15,912 bases of DNA from Anaerolineae bacterium (GTDB lineage Bacteria; Chloroflexota; Anaerolineae; JAAYZQ01): contig JAFGOG010000245.1 of NCBI GenBank assembly GCA_016926595.1, forward strand, positions 1 through 15,912. The letters are read 5' to 3'. Both the position numbers and the translations under genes were made by a program. Numbering within the stretch: position 1 is the first letter of the stretch; the number at the start of each line of letters is the position of its first letter. The notes beneath the pieces were generated by a model. That model was not told the origin of the DNA and did no database searches. It saw nothing but the letters and a program-made list of their open reading frames with translations. Positions 1 through 6,367 of this stretch are shown here, piece after piece.

Positions 1-47
1 CCTGGCTCCTTTGCAGCAGCCGGGCCGGCTGCTGCAAAGGAGCCAGG
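1..47. repeat. Perfect 23-bp inverted repeat with 1-nt centre at the window edge
   Basis: Bases 1-23 are the exact reverse complement of 25-47, leaving only base 24 as the centre. The palindrome lies inside the minus-strand DUF2723 reading frame, where it encodes an Ala/Gly/Pro-rich stretch. No T-run accompanies it and it is not between genes, so it does not look like a terminator. It may be a palindromic element inserted into a loop of the protein, or a fold-back artefact at a contig end. Confidence 0.9.
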
Positions 48-587
48 CATGGTTTCGGAAAGGGGCCGGCGGGACCAGCGGAGGGCGAGGTAGAGGAGGC
101 CGGCGACAAAGGCGCTATTGAGGGTGTATACCTCGGCAATGACCGCCTGGGACCAGAAAATTGGAGAGCAGGCCAGGGCCACGGCGCCGAGCAGGGGCGG
201 CAGCCGCCGCCGCGCCAGCTCGCGGCCGGCCAGGTAAACCAGGGCGACGGTCAGCGCCCCGGCTGCCGCAGACAGGAGGTTGACCGCCCAGGCCGGGTTC
301 TGCCAGGCGGCCAAGATTTCTACAACCAACCTGCCAAGCAGGGTGTAGAGAGGATAGCCGGTAGGGTGGGCGATGGCTAGGCGGTGCACGACCAGGGGGA
401 ATTCCAGGCTGTCGTCAAAGAGCGCTGCCACCGAGGGAGCCAGGGTGTGGATGTAGAGGGTCAGGCTGCCAGCGAATAGGCCCAAGGCCAGCAGGCCGTC
501 GCCGGCGCGACACCATACTCTGCAAGTGACATTGGCCAGGCTGTGGACGGCTGCCGTAAAGCGCCCAGGCGTGCTCGATCTGCTCAT
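1..587 (-). CDS. DUF2723 / GT117-type membrane glycosyltransferase-like protein, 3' end cut by window
   Basis: I translated this frame directly: it is open from an ATG at 585-587 to the left window edge (195 codons seen, no stop). A membrane segment lies at about residues 31-50, followed by an acidic motif DDSLEF (residues 58-63) and HPTGYPLYTLLG (74-85). Further membrane segments follow at about 101-121 and 131-146, with AEVYTLN at 151-157. The acidic motif, the HPxGYPLYxLLG block and AEVYxLN are hallmarks of the DUF2723 family (PF11028, TMEM260-like, GT117), multi-pass proteins thought to transfer sugars from lipid-linked donors to proteins. Substrate cannot be told from sequence. The full family protein is several hundred residues longer, so most of the gene lies outside. 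The last codons seen coincide with a perfect palindrome, so the extreme left end may not be reliable. No strong Shine-Dalgarno precedes the ATG, so the start is the least certain part. Confidence 0.85.
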   Translation of the reverse strand, partial: MSRSSTPGRFTAAVHSLANVTCRVWCRAGDGLLALGLFAGSLTLYIHTLAPSVAALFDDSLEFPLVVHRLAIAHPTGYPLYTLLGRLVVEILAAWQNPAWAVNLLSAAAGALTVALVYLAGRELARRRLPPLLGAVALACSPIFWSQAVIAEVYTLNSAFVAGLLYLALRWSRRPLSETMPGSFAAAGPAAAKEP

Positions 588-593
588 AGGGCC

Positions 594-605
594 TATGATA
601 TCATA
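594..605. other. 12-bp perfect palindrome before the DUF2723 gene
   Basis: TATGATATCATA reads identically on both strands and ends 7 bases upstream of the minus-strand ATG at 587. It contains a -10-like TATGAT on each strand, though no good -35 is placed for it. It could be an operator or part of a promoter; function is inferred only from position and symmetry. The rest of the 588-774 interval holds no gene I can support. Confidence 0.35.
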
Positions 606-696
606 AATATGCAAATCGGCAAGTCGGCAGTTGGCTATCAGCCGGGTTCGACGCTGCGGCGGATCGAAATCGAGCAGCCAGCTAGCCGGTGGTCGA

Positions 697-709
697 TAGC
701 TGATAGCTG
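697..709. repeat. Short intergenic repeat TAGCTGATAGCTG, copy 1
   Basis: This 13-mer recurs exactly at 1519-1531. Both copies lie in intergenic DNA, one upstream of the NfeD-like gene and one between it and flotillin. It is internally a tandem of TAGCTGA. A related inverted segment (CTATCAG, 635-641) could pair with 700-706. Confidence 0.5.
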
Positions 710-774
710 TTGTTCGTCAGGGGATGGTCGGGGGGGTGTCAGGCAAAGGAGGACCAGATCATCTATACTTGTAG

Positions 775-803
775 TTGTAGTTTTTGGCAGAAGGTGGTAA
801 AAT
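775..803 (+). promoter_or_regulatory. Promoter of the NfeD-flotillin operon
   Basis: A -35 TTGTAG (775-780) is followed after exactly 17 bases by TAAAAT (798-803), which carries a TGG extension (795-797). A start site near 810 would give a leader of about 25 bases ending in the AGGAGG at 824-829. The element matches the architecture of four other promoters in this window. Confidence 0.6.
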
Positions 804-823
804 AGCAGAACCGGGTATCGGTC

Positions 824-829
824 AGGAGG
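824..829 (+). promoter_or_regulatory. Shine-Dalgarno AGGAGG fixing the NfeD-like start
   Basis: A perfect AGGAGG lies 5 bases before the ATG at 835. It decides this start over an in-frame TTG at 784, which lies upstream of the -10 element and so could not be on the transcript from that promoter. Confidence 0.8.
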
Positions 830-834
830 GGCTG

Positions 835-1503
835 ATGGGTGATGTGATAAGTGTCAATACCCTGAACTGTGTCTATTTTGGCTTGTTCCTTCTCGGGGTG
901 GGCTATGCGATCTTTATCCTGATCAGCGGTGGCCTGTCTGACATCGACATGCCCAACGTGGACGTCGACATCCCCCAGATCAACCTTCCCGGCGATGTAG
1001 ATATCCCTGGCGCCGACATCCACCTTGGCGGGCCGGAGGTGGCGGCTGGCGGCCTTGATATGCCCGATGTGTCGGTGTCGCCGCTCAGCCCGATCACGAT
1101 CGCCAGCTTTGTCACCGCTTTCGGCGGCATCGGCGTGATCACGAGCCAATTCTTCAAGATCGACCCCCGCTGGAGCCTGGTGTGGGCGACTGGCGGCGCG
1201 TTGGTGCTGTCGGGCTTGATGTTCCTGTTTTACAGCCAATTTCTGATCCGGTCGCAGGGCTCGAGCGAGGTGAGGGCGAGCGAGCTGATCGGGCTGCCGG
1301 CTGAGGTGTCGGTGCCGATCGGCGAGGGGGTGACCGGCCAGGTGGCCTATGCCACCAAGGCGGGACGGATGCTGTCGATGGCCAAGGCGGTGGACGGCAG
1401 GGAGATCCCACGGGGGCAGTTGGTCAAGATCGTGCGCGTCGTCGGGCCTATCGTCCTGGTCAGGCCGGTTTCAATGGAAGAGGCATCTGAGGAAGAGTCC
1501 TGA
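835..1503 (+). CDS. NfeD / YuaF-like membrane protein, flotillin partner
   Basis: The product is 222 residues. A membrane segment at about residues 12-31 is followed by an acidic, proline-rich linker (about 36-80) with repeated Asp-x-Asp-x-Pro-like units such as DIDMPNVDVDIP. Two more membrane segments follow at about 86-107 and 113-138, then a cytoplasmic beta-rich domain (about 150-212) that fits the NfeD C-terminal OB-fold: GLPAEVSVPIGEGVTGQV followed by a GREIPRGQLVKIV stretch and VVGPIVLVRP. Proteins of this type (B. subtilis YuaF, E. coli YqiJ) sit next to flotillin genes and are thought to help build or position flotillin membrane domains. Here the flotillin gene follows after 75 bases on the same strand, which strongly supports the call. 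The repetitive linker is longer and more regular than I expect for the family. Confidence 0.85.
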   Translation: MGDVISVNTLNCVYFGLFLLGVGYAIFILISGGLSDIDMPNVDVDIPQINLPGDVDIPGADIHLGGPEVAAGGLDMPDVSVSPLSPITIASFVTAFGGIGVITSQFFKIDPRWSLVWATGGALVLSGLMFLFYSQFLIRSQGSSEVRASELIGLPAEVSVPIGEGVTGQVAYATKAGRMLSMAKAVDGREIPRGQLVKIVRVVGPIVLVRPVSMEEASEEES

Positions 1504-1518
1504 ATATCAGCAGATGGG

Positions 1519-1531
1519 TAGCTGATAGCTG
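1519..1531. repeat. Short intergenic repeat TAGCTGATAGCTG, copy 2
   Basis: Exact second copy of the 13-mer at 697-709, in the 75-base gap between the NfeD-like gene and flotillin. It sits upstream of the flotillin Shine-Dalgarno (AAAGGAG, 1562-1568). Confidence 0.5.
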
Positions 1532-1578
1532 ACAGCATTTAGGCTACAAATCACAATTCAGAAAGGAGCAAAAAGACG

Positions 1579-3060
1579 ATGTGGCAGGTAGTTCTCGTTG
1601 CCGTTGGCATTCTATTTGTGTTCATTGTGCTCGCCGGGTTCTATGCCAGCCGCTACAAGAAGGTTGGCCCCAACCAGGTGTTGATCATCTCTGGCCGGCG
1701 GCGGATGATCACCAATCCGGTAACCGGTCAAAGGGAGCAGGTGGGCTTTCGCGTCCGCAAGGGCGGCGGTGCGTTTATCCTGCCGGTGCTGGAGCGGGTG
1801 GACATCTTGTCGATGGAGATCCTGACCATCGAGGTGGGGGTCAAGAACGTCTATACGATCCAGGGTGTGCCGGTGCACGTGGACGGCGTGGCCCAGATCA
1901 AGATCCGGGCTGACGATGCGTCGATCTATACCGCTGCCGAGCAGTTTCTGTCCAAAGGGCCGGACGGCATCATTTACGTGGCCCACGAGACGTTGGCCGG
2001 CCACCTGCGGGCGATCCTGGGCATGCTGACGGTCGAAGAGATTTACAAGGACCGCGACGCCTTTGCCCAGAAGGTGCTGGAGGTGTCGGGTAGTGACCTG
2101 GCTAACATGGGCCTGGAGATTGTCTCCTTTGTCATCAAGGACATTCGCGACGACAAGGAGTACCTCGACTCGCTGGGCCGCACCCGCACCGCCGAGGTCA
2201 AGCGCGACGCCGTCAAGGGTGAGGCTGAGGCGCAGCGCGACGCGACGATCGCCCAGGCCAATGCCGCCCGCGATGCCACCATCCAATCGGCGTCGGCCCG
2301 GCAGCAGGGCGAGACGGCCAAGTACCAGGCCGAGACCAAGATCGCCGAGGCGCAGAAGGGCTACTCGGTCCAAAAGGCCGCCTACGACGAGGAGGTCAAT
2401 CGCCGTCAGGTGGAGGCCGAGTTGGCGCGTACCCTCCAGGAAAAGATCACCAACCAGGAGATCAAGGGCCAGGAAGTGCAGATCGAGGTGGTGACCAAGC
2501 AGAAGCAGATCGAGGTCCAGCAGCAGGAAGTTCTGCGCAAGACTCAGGAGCTGGAGGCTACGGTCCAGAAGCCGGCCGAGGCGGAGCGCTACCGGATCGA
2601 GACAATGGCCAACGCCAAAAAGTTCCAGACCGAGACGGAGGCGACGGGCGCGGCTGAGGCAACTCGGGTGCAGGGTCAGGGCGAAGGCGACGCCATTCGG
2701 GCCAAAGGTTTGGCCCAGGCCGAGGTGATCAGGGCCCAGGGCTTTGCCGAGGCCGAGGCGATGGAAAAGAAGGCGGCTGCCTGGCAAAAGTACACCCAGG
2801 CGGCCATCATCCAGCAGTTGATCGAGGCCCTGCCCAAGGTGGTGCAGGCCGCCGCCCAACCGCTGGCCCAGACGGAGCGGATCGTGGTCATCAGCAGCGG
2901 CGGCGAAGGCGCCGGCGCGTCCAAGATCACGGCCGATGTGGCCAACATTGTATCCCAGGTGCCGGCGGTGATGGAGGCGCTGACGGGCGTCAATCTGGTT
3001 GAGGCGCTCCAATCGCTGCCCGGGGTCGGGCGGGCGACAGAGCCTCCTCCGGAGGGATAG
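1579..3060 (+). CDS. floT: Flotillin (SPFH / band 7 membrane scaffold protein)
   Basis: The 493-residue protein is close to the usual flotillin length of about 500. It starts with a hydrophobic membrane segment (residues 2-22) and an SPFH/band 7 domain (about 25-200, beginning YKKVGPNQVLIISGRR). A long coiled coil (about 200-400) follows, rich in Glu-Ala repeats such as EAEAQRDATIAQANAARDA. A flotillin-type C-terminal region (about 400-493) contains AAIIQQLIEALPKVVQAAAQ. Flotillins oligomerise on the inner face of the cytoplasmic membrane and organise protein- and lipid-enriched microdomains. The ATG at 1579 follows AAAGGAG with a 10-base gap. It is probably co-transcribed with the NfeD-like gene. 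A strong hairpin terminator begins 9 bases after the stop. The symbol is by similarity to B. subtilis FloT/YuaG and the YuaF-like neighbour. Confidence 0.95.
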   Translation: MWQVVLVAVGILFVFIVLAGFYASRYKKVGPNQVLIISGRRRMITNPVTGQREQVGFRVRKGGGAFILPVLERVDILSMEILTIEVGVKNVYTIQGVPVHVDGVAQIKIRADDASIYTAAEQFLSKGPDGIIYVAHETLAGHLRAILGMLTVEEIYKDRDAFAQKVLEVSGSDLANMGLEIVSFVIKDIRDDKEYLDSLGRTRTAEVKRDAVKGEAEAQRDATIAQANAARDATIQSASARQQGETAKYQAETKIAEAQKGYSVQKAAYDEEVNRRQVEAELARTLQEKITNQEIKGQEVQIEVVTKQKQIEVQQQEVLRKTQELEATVQKPAEAERYRIETMANAKKFQTETEATGAAEATRVQGQGEGDAIRAKGLAQAEVIRAQGFAEAEAMEKKAAAWQKYTQAAIIQQLIEALPKVVQAAAQPLAQTERIVVISSGGEGAGASKITADVANIVSQVPAVMEALTGVNLVEALQSLPGVGRATEPPPEG

Positions 3061-3068
3061 ATCCTTTT

Positions 3069-3113
3069 CAATCAAAAGAGCCCTTTCCCCAAGAGAAAGG
3101 GCTCTTTTGATTG
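3069..3113. terminator. Bidirectional terminator between flotillin and ftsH
   Basis: Two perfect 19-base arms (3069-3087 and 3095-3113) enclose a 7-base loop (CCCAAGA). The outer part of the stem includes an AAAA/TTTT pairing, giving a T-run at the 3' side on both strands. It sits between convergent stop codons (flotillin ends at 3060, ftsH at 3123) and is well placed to end both transcripts. Confidence 0.9.
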
Positions 3114-3122
3114 AGGGCTGAG

Positions 3123-4931
3123 CTAGGCGACCAGCGCTTCGAACTCGGCGCGGTCCAGGGTTTCGATCTCGATGAGGCGATGGGCGACGGCGTCCAGCCT
3201 GTCGCGATAGTCGGTGAGGATGCGCTTGGCCCGGGCATAGGCCTCGGCGATGATACGCTGCACCTCAGAGTCGATCTCTTCGGCTACATCTTCGCCATAG
3301 TTGCGCTGCTCGGCGATCTCCCGGCCGAGAAAGATCATCTCCTCGCCCCGGTCGCCGAACGCAAGCGGGCCCAGTTTTTCGCTCATGCCATAGGCGGTGA
3401 CCATCTTGCGCGCCAATTTGGTCGCCTTTTCCAGGTCGTCGTTCGCGCCTGTCCAGCGCTCGCCAAAGACCATCTCCTCAGATGCGCGCCCGGCCAGCAT
3501 GCCAGCGATTTCGTCCTCGAACTTGTCCTGGGTGTAGAGGTAGCGGTCCTGCTCGGGCATGGCGATGGTATAGCCCAGGCTCATGCCGCGGGCTATGATC
3601 GATACCTTGTGAACTGGATCAGTGTTGGGCAGCTTGTTCTGCACCAGGGCGTGCCCGGCCTCGTGATAGGCCAGCACCTTCTTTTCTTCGTCGCTGATCA
3701 GCCGGCTCTTGCGCTCCGGCCCGGCGATGACCCGCTCCACCGCCTCCTGGAAATCCTCCATACCGGTCGCCTTTTTGTTGTGCCGGGCGGCCAAAATGGC
3801 AGCCTCATTCACCAGGTTCTCGATGTCGGCGCCGACAAAGCCGGGGGTCATGCGGGCCAGTACGTCCAGGTCTACGTCGTTGGCCAAGGGCTTGCCCCGC
3901 ACGTGTACGTCCAGGATGGCCCGGCGCCCCCTGATGTCAGGCCGGTCGAGGATGACGTGCCGGTCAAAGCGGCCCGGCCGCAATAGCGCCGGGTCGAGGA
4001 TGTCGGGCCGGTTGGTGGCGGCGACGACGATGATGTTGGTGTCGGTGCCAAAACCGTCCATCTCGACCAGTATCTGGTTGAGCGTCTGCTCCCGCTCGTC
4101 GTGTGATCCTCCCAGCCCGGCTCCCCGGTGGCGGCCCACGGCGTCGATCTCGTCGACAAAGATGATGCACGGTGAGTTGCGCTTGGCCTGATCGAATAGG
4201 TCGCGCACCCGGGCTGCGCCCACCCCCACGAACATCTCGACAAACTCGGACCCGGAGATGGAGAAAAAGGGCACGCCAGCCTCGCCCGATACCGCTTTGG
4301 CCAAGAGCGTCTTGCCGGTGCCCGGCGCTCCGACCAGGACTACGCCTTTCGGGATGCGGGCTCCCAAGGAGATGAACTTTTGCGGCTCTTTGAGAAACTC
4401 GACGACTTCGGCCAGCTCTACTTTAGCTTCGTCCACGCCGGCCACATCGTCGAAGGTGACCGTTGGCTTTTCGCCGCTGAACATCCGTGCCCGGCTCTTG
4501 CCGAACGACATCGCCTGGCTGTTTGTGCCCTGCGCCTGGCGCATCAAAAAGATGAAAAGCACGGCTAGGAAGATAAAAGGCAGAAAGCTGCCCAAGACCG
4601 CCAGCCACTCGCCCCACACGTTGGGCGGTTTGACCCCTATCTCGACTGCGTTCAGGTCATTGACGCTCACACCCAGACCGATCAGTGTCTTGATCAGATC
4701 GGCGTCGCCTTCCTTGCGGGAAGCAAAGGCCTGTTCGTCCTTGTAGGTTACTTCAAGGTCGTTGTCCTCGATGACGATAGACTTGACTTTGCTGCTGCTG
4801 ATGTCAACCGCTACCGCTGACAGCGGTTTCTCTTCCAGCCGGTCCGTCTCGGGAAAGAGGCCCAGGAACAAGGCCCCTGCGGCAAACAGGACAAGCAAGT
4901 AGACGACTGCACTTTTCCAATTCACACCCAT
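3123..4931 (-). CDS. ftsH: ATP-dependent zinc metalloprotease FtsH
   Basis: The 602-residue protein is a complete membrane-anchored AAA+ protease. A first membrane segment lies at about residues 7-26, an extracytoplasmic domain at about 30-108, and a second membrane segment at about 109-130. The AAA module carries Walker A GAPGTGKT (201-208), pore motif FVGVG (about 234), Walker B IIFVDE (256-261) and a second region of homology from ATNRPD to GRFDR (305-324). The protease domain has the zinc motif HEAGH (423-427), and the third ligand is probably an Asp in [10 protein letters not shown] (about 498). FtsH degrades unassembled or damaged membrane proteins and selected regulators. The ATG at 4931 has GGAGGT (4937-4942) 5 bases upstream and its own promoter. 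The upstream kinase-like frame on the same strand overlaps its first 128 bases. All catalytic residues seem intact. Confidence 0.98.
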   Translation of the reverse strand: MGVNWKSAVVYLLVLFAAGALFLGLFPETDRLEEKPLSAVAVDISSSKVKSIVIEDNDLEVTYKDEQAFASRKEGDADLIKTLIGLGVSVNDLNAVEIGVKPPNVWGEWLAVLGSFLPFIFLAVLFIFLMRQAQGTNSQAMSFGKSRARMFSGEKPTVTFDDVAGVDEAKVELAEVVEFLKEPQKFISLGARIPKGVVLVGAPGTGKTLLAKAVSGEAGVPFFSISGSEFVEMFVGVGAARVRDLFDQAKRNSPCIIFVDEIDAVGRHRGAGLGGSHDEREQTLNQILVEMDGFGTDTNIIVVAATNRPDILDPALLRPGRFDRHVILDRPDIRGRRAILDVHVRGKPLANDVDLDVLARMTPGFVGADIENLVNEAAILAARHNKKATGMEDFQEAVERVIAGPERKSRLISDEEKKVLAYHEAGHALVQNKLPNTDPVHKVSIIARGMSLGYTIAMPEQDRYLYTQDKFEDEIAGMLAGRASEEMVFGERWTGANDDLEKATKLARKMVTAYGMSEKLGPLAFGDRGEEMIFLGREIAEQRNYGEDVAEEIDSEVQRIIAEAYARAKRILTDYRDRLDAVAHRLIEIETLDRAEFEALVA

Positions 4932-6225
4932 ATCCTACCTCCACCCATCCTGCGATGGGGATCGCTGTCGAATTATACCAGACGAGTCCGAGATCATCCA
5001 GTTCTGCTCCGACCGTTGCCGAGCCTGGTAGACCGCTCGTTTCAATCAGCATGCCGCTGTTGTTGATAGCCCCACGATACCCGATCGGCGTCGGCGCGGG
5101 CGGCGGCACGGCATAACGCCGGTAGACGGTGCGCCACAAAGGGATCAGGCCCAGCACGGCGATCAACGCGGCAATAAGCAGCCCAATCAGCAGCCAGTTG
5201 ACCTGGACTGGTTCTTCAGCCCACTCGCCTGTAACGGAATCGGAGCGGTAGGGCTCCCTCAGCTCAAAGTAATCGACTCGATCGGGCGCAGAACTGCCAG
5301 AAGCGGGCGGCACAGGTGGGGCAGGGACCGTCAGGTGTTTTGCGATTCGCCCGGGGCGGGGCGGCGTGCCGACCGGCGAACCGGGCGCCAAGTGCGAGTG
5401 CAGGATGTGGGAAAGCTGGCCCGCATTCCGATATCGCATCGCCGGTTCTTTGGCCAGTGCCTTGTGCACGATCTGAGCCAGCGCTGGCGACGCCTGTGGC
5501 ATCCTGGCCTGCAGCGGGACCGGGTCCTGGCGCAGGTGCTGGAGGGCCAGGCCGGTCTCGTCGGCGGCGATGAACACCGTCCGGCCGGTCAGCATCTCGT
5601 ACAGCAGTGAGCCGATAAGGTATACATCCGTGGCGGGGTGCGCCTCTTCGCCGGCGGCCTGTTCGGGCGAGGTGTAGGGGAAACGCCCCCACGGCCGGCC
5701 TTGTGGCGCAGGAACCGGCTGTAGGGCTGGCATCAAGCCTACATCGGTAACCAGGATCTGTCCATCTGTCCCGATTACCACGCTGTGGGGTGACAAACTG
5801 CCATGGACGAACCCGGCGCGATGGGCCGGCGCCAAGGCATTGCATACCTGGCTGGCGATATTGACGGCCGAGTTGGTGTCCAGGAAACCGGTCTTGTTCA
5901 ACAACCCACTCAAAGTCTGTCCTTCCAGGTGCCGACGCACCAGGTACAGTTGCTCTCTGCCTGGGACCAGGCCGGCGTGATCGAAAGGTACGAGCTCTGC
6001 TTGCGCCAGGTCGGCCACCGCCTGATTGGCAAGGATCACCCGCTCCAGGCGCGCGATGCCGGTTCCGAAACGGCGAGCCAGGAGCAAGACGTCTACCAGC
6101 CGGTTGTGCTGTACGTCGTAGGCCGAGTATCGGATGCCAATATCCTGGGCAGTTCCCTCCGAGACGATGCGGTAACACCCATCCAATGTGTCGCCGATCT
6201 CTAGATCATAGTCCGTTCGGCTCAT
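4804..6225 (-). CDS. Membrane-anchored Ser/Thr-kinase-like protein, probable pseudokinase
   Basis: This 473-residue frame starts at an ATG at 6225. Longer in-frame starts to 6390 would lie upstream of its promoter. Residues about 18-280 have the PknB-type kinase fold. The C-lobe is well kept: YTSPEQAAG (184-192), DVYLIGSLLYEMLTG (200-214) and KALAKEPAMRYRNA (255-268). Catalytic sites are degraded: the Gly-rich loop reads EGTAQDIG (23-30), the VAIK lysine position reads VDVL (44-47), and HRDLKPEN has become HGSLSPHS (141-148), losing the catalytic Asp, Lys and Asn. The DFG Asp remains (DVG, 161-163). A Pro-rich linker leads to one membrane segment (344-366) and an external tail of about 100 residues. 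It may bind a partner or nucleotide without phosphorylating. The frame runs through the ftsH promoter and its last 42 residues overlap ftsH, so the true C-terminus may be nearer residue 415. Confidence 0.8.
   Translation of the reverse strand: MSRTDYDLEIGDTLDGCYRIVSEGTAQDIGIRYSAYDVQHNRLVDVLLLARRFGTGIARLERVILANQAVADLAQAELVPFDHAGLVPGREQLYLVRRHLEGQTLSGLLNKTGFLDTNSAVNIASQVCNALAPAHRAGFVHGSLSPHSVVIGTDGQILVTDVGLMPALQPVPAPQGRPWGRFPYTSPEQAAGEEAHPATDVYLIGSLLYEMLTGRTVFIAADETGLALQHLRQDPVPLQARMPQASPALAQIVHKALAKEPAMRYRNAGQLSHILHSHLAPGSPVGTPPRPGRIAKHLTVPAPPVPPASGSSAPDRVDYFELREPYRSDSVTGEWAEEPVQVNWLLIGLLIAALIAVLGLIPLWRTVYRRYAVPPPAPTPIGYRGAINNSGMLIETSGLPGSATVGAELDDLGLVWYNSTAIPIAGWVEVGYGCELEKCSRLLACPVCRRGLVPGPLSRDGPAGRETAVSGSG
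4972..5000 (-). promoter_or_regulatory. ftsH promoter, inside the end of the kinase-like frame
   Basis: On the minus strand a consensus TATAAT (4972-4977) is preceded by TGG, giving an extended -10. The -35 position at a 17-base spacing reads TGGATG (4995-5000), which is weak. The element lies about 40 bases upstream of the ftsH ATG. The same TGGTATAAT recurs in front of two plus-strand genes. Confidence 0.65.
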
Positions 6226-6268
6226 TCTCTCTTTGCTCAGCACGACATTCAAGGGATCGTTTTGAGCT

Positions 6269-6297
6269 ATTCTACCAGAAGTCGCTGCTTTGCACAA
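6269..6297 (-). promoter_or_regulatory. Promoter of the kinase-like gene
   Basis: On the minus strand the -10 TAGAAT (6269-6274) has a TGG extension, and TTGTGC (6292-6297) lies exactly 17 bases upstream as the -35. The expected transcript start is near 6262, about 37 bases before the ATG at 6225. It is divergent from the lipid-kinase promoter, with 14 bases between the two -35 elements. Confidence 0.55.
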
Positions 6298-6311
6298 ACA
6301 GGATTGGCCCT

Positions 6312-6340
6312 TTGCGGGGGTTGTACAAGTCTGGTATAAT
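6312..6340 (+). promoter_or_regulatory. Promoter of the lipid-kinase gene
   Basis: TTGCGG (6312-6317) and consensus TATAAT (6335-6340) are 17 bases apart, with TGG directly before the -10. Transcription should start near 6347, so translation cannot begin at the in-frame TTG at 6290. The leader would be very short (start at 6368) or nearly absent (start at 6350). Confidence 0.65.
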
Positions 6341-6367
6341 GGCCATGCGATGGTGCAGGTACAGACG

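Noticed and set aside
543..800. Small plus-strand open frame across the intergenic gap before the NfeD-like gene
   Set aside because: Overlaps the DUF2723 start and the promoter at 775-803, is Arg/Ser-rich and has no Shine-Dalgarno.
784..834. TTG start that would lengthen the NfeD-like protein by 17 residues
   Set aside because: It lies upstream of the -10 element at 798-803, and the ATG at 835 has a perfect AGGAGG.
697..1531. TAGCTGATAGCTG copies as part of a CRISPR array
   Set aside because: Only two 13-base copies 822 bases apart with a gene between them; no regular spacers and no cas genes.
1612..3075. Long open frame (487 codons) antisense to flotillin
   Set aside because: It mirrors the flotillin coding frame, is Leu/His/Arg/Gly/Asp-rich without any recognisable domain, and spans the terminator; it is a shadow of a GC-rich repetitive gene.
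3111..3986. Open frame on the plus strand opposite ftsH
   Set aside because: It lies fully opposite the FtsH protease domain and contains no domain of its own.
6290..6367. Upstream TTG start for the lipid kinase
   Set aside because: The -10 element at 6335-6340 falls inside this extension, and the family N-terminus begins at 6368.
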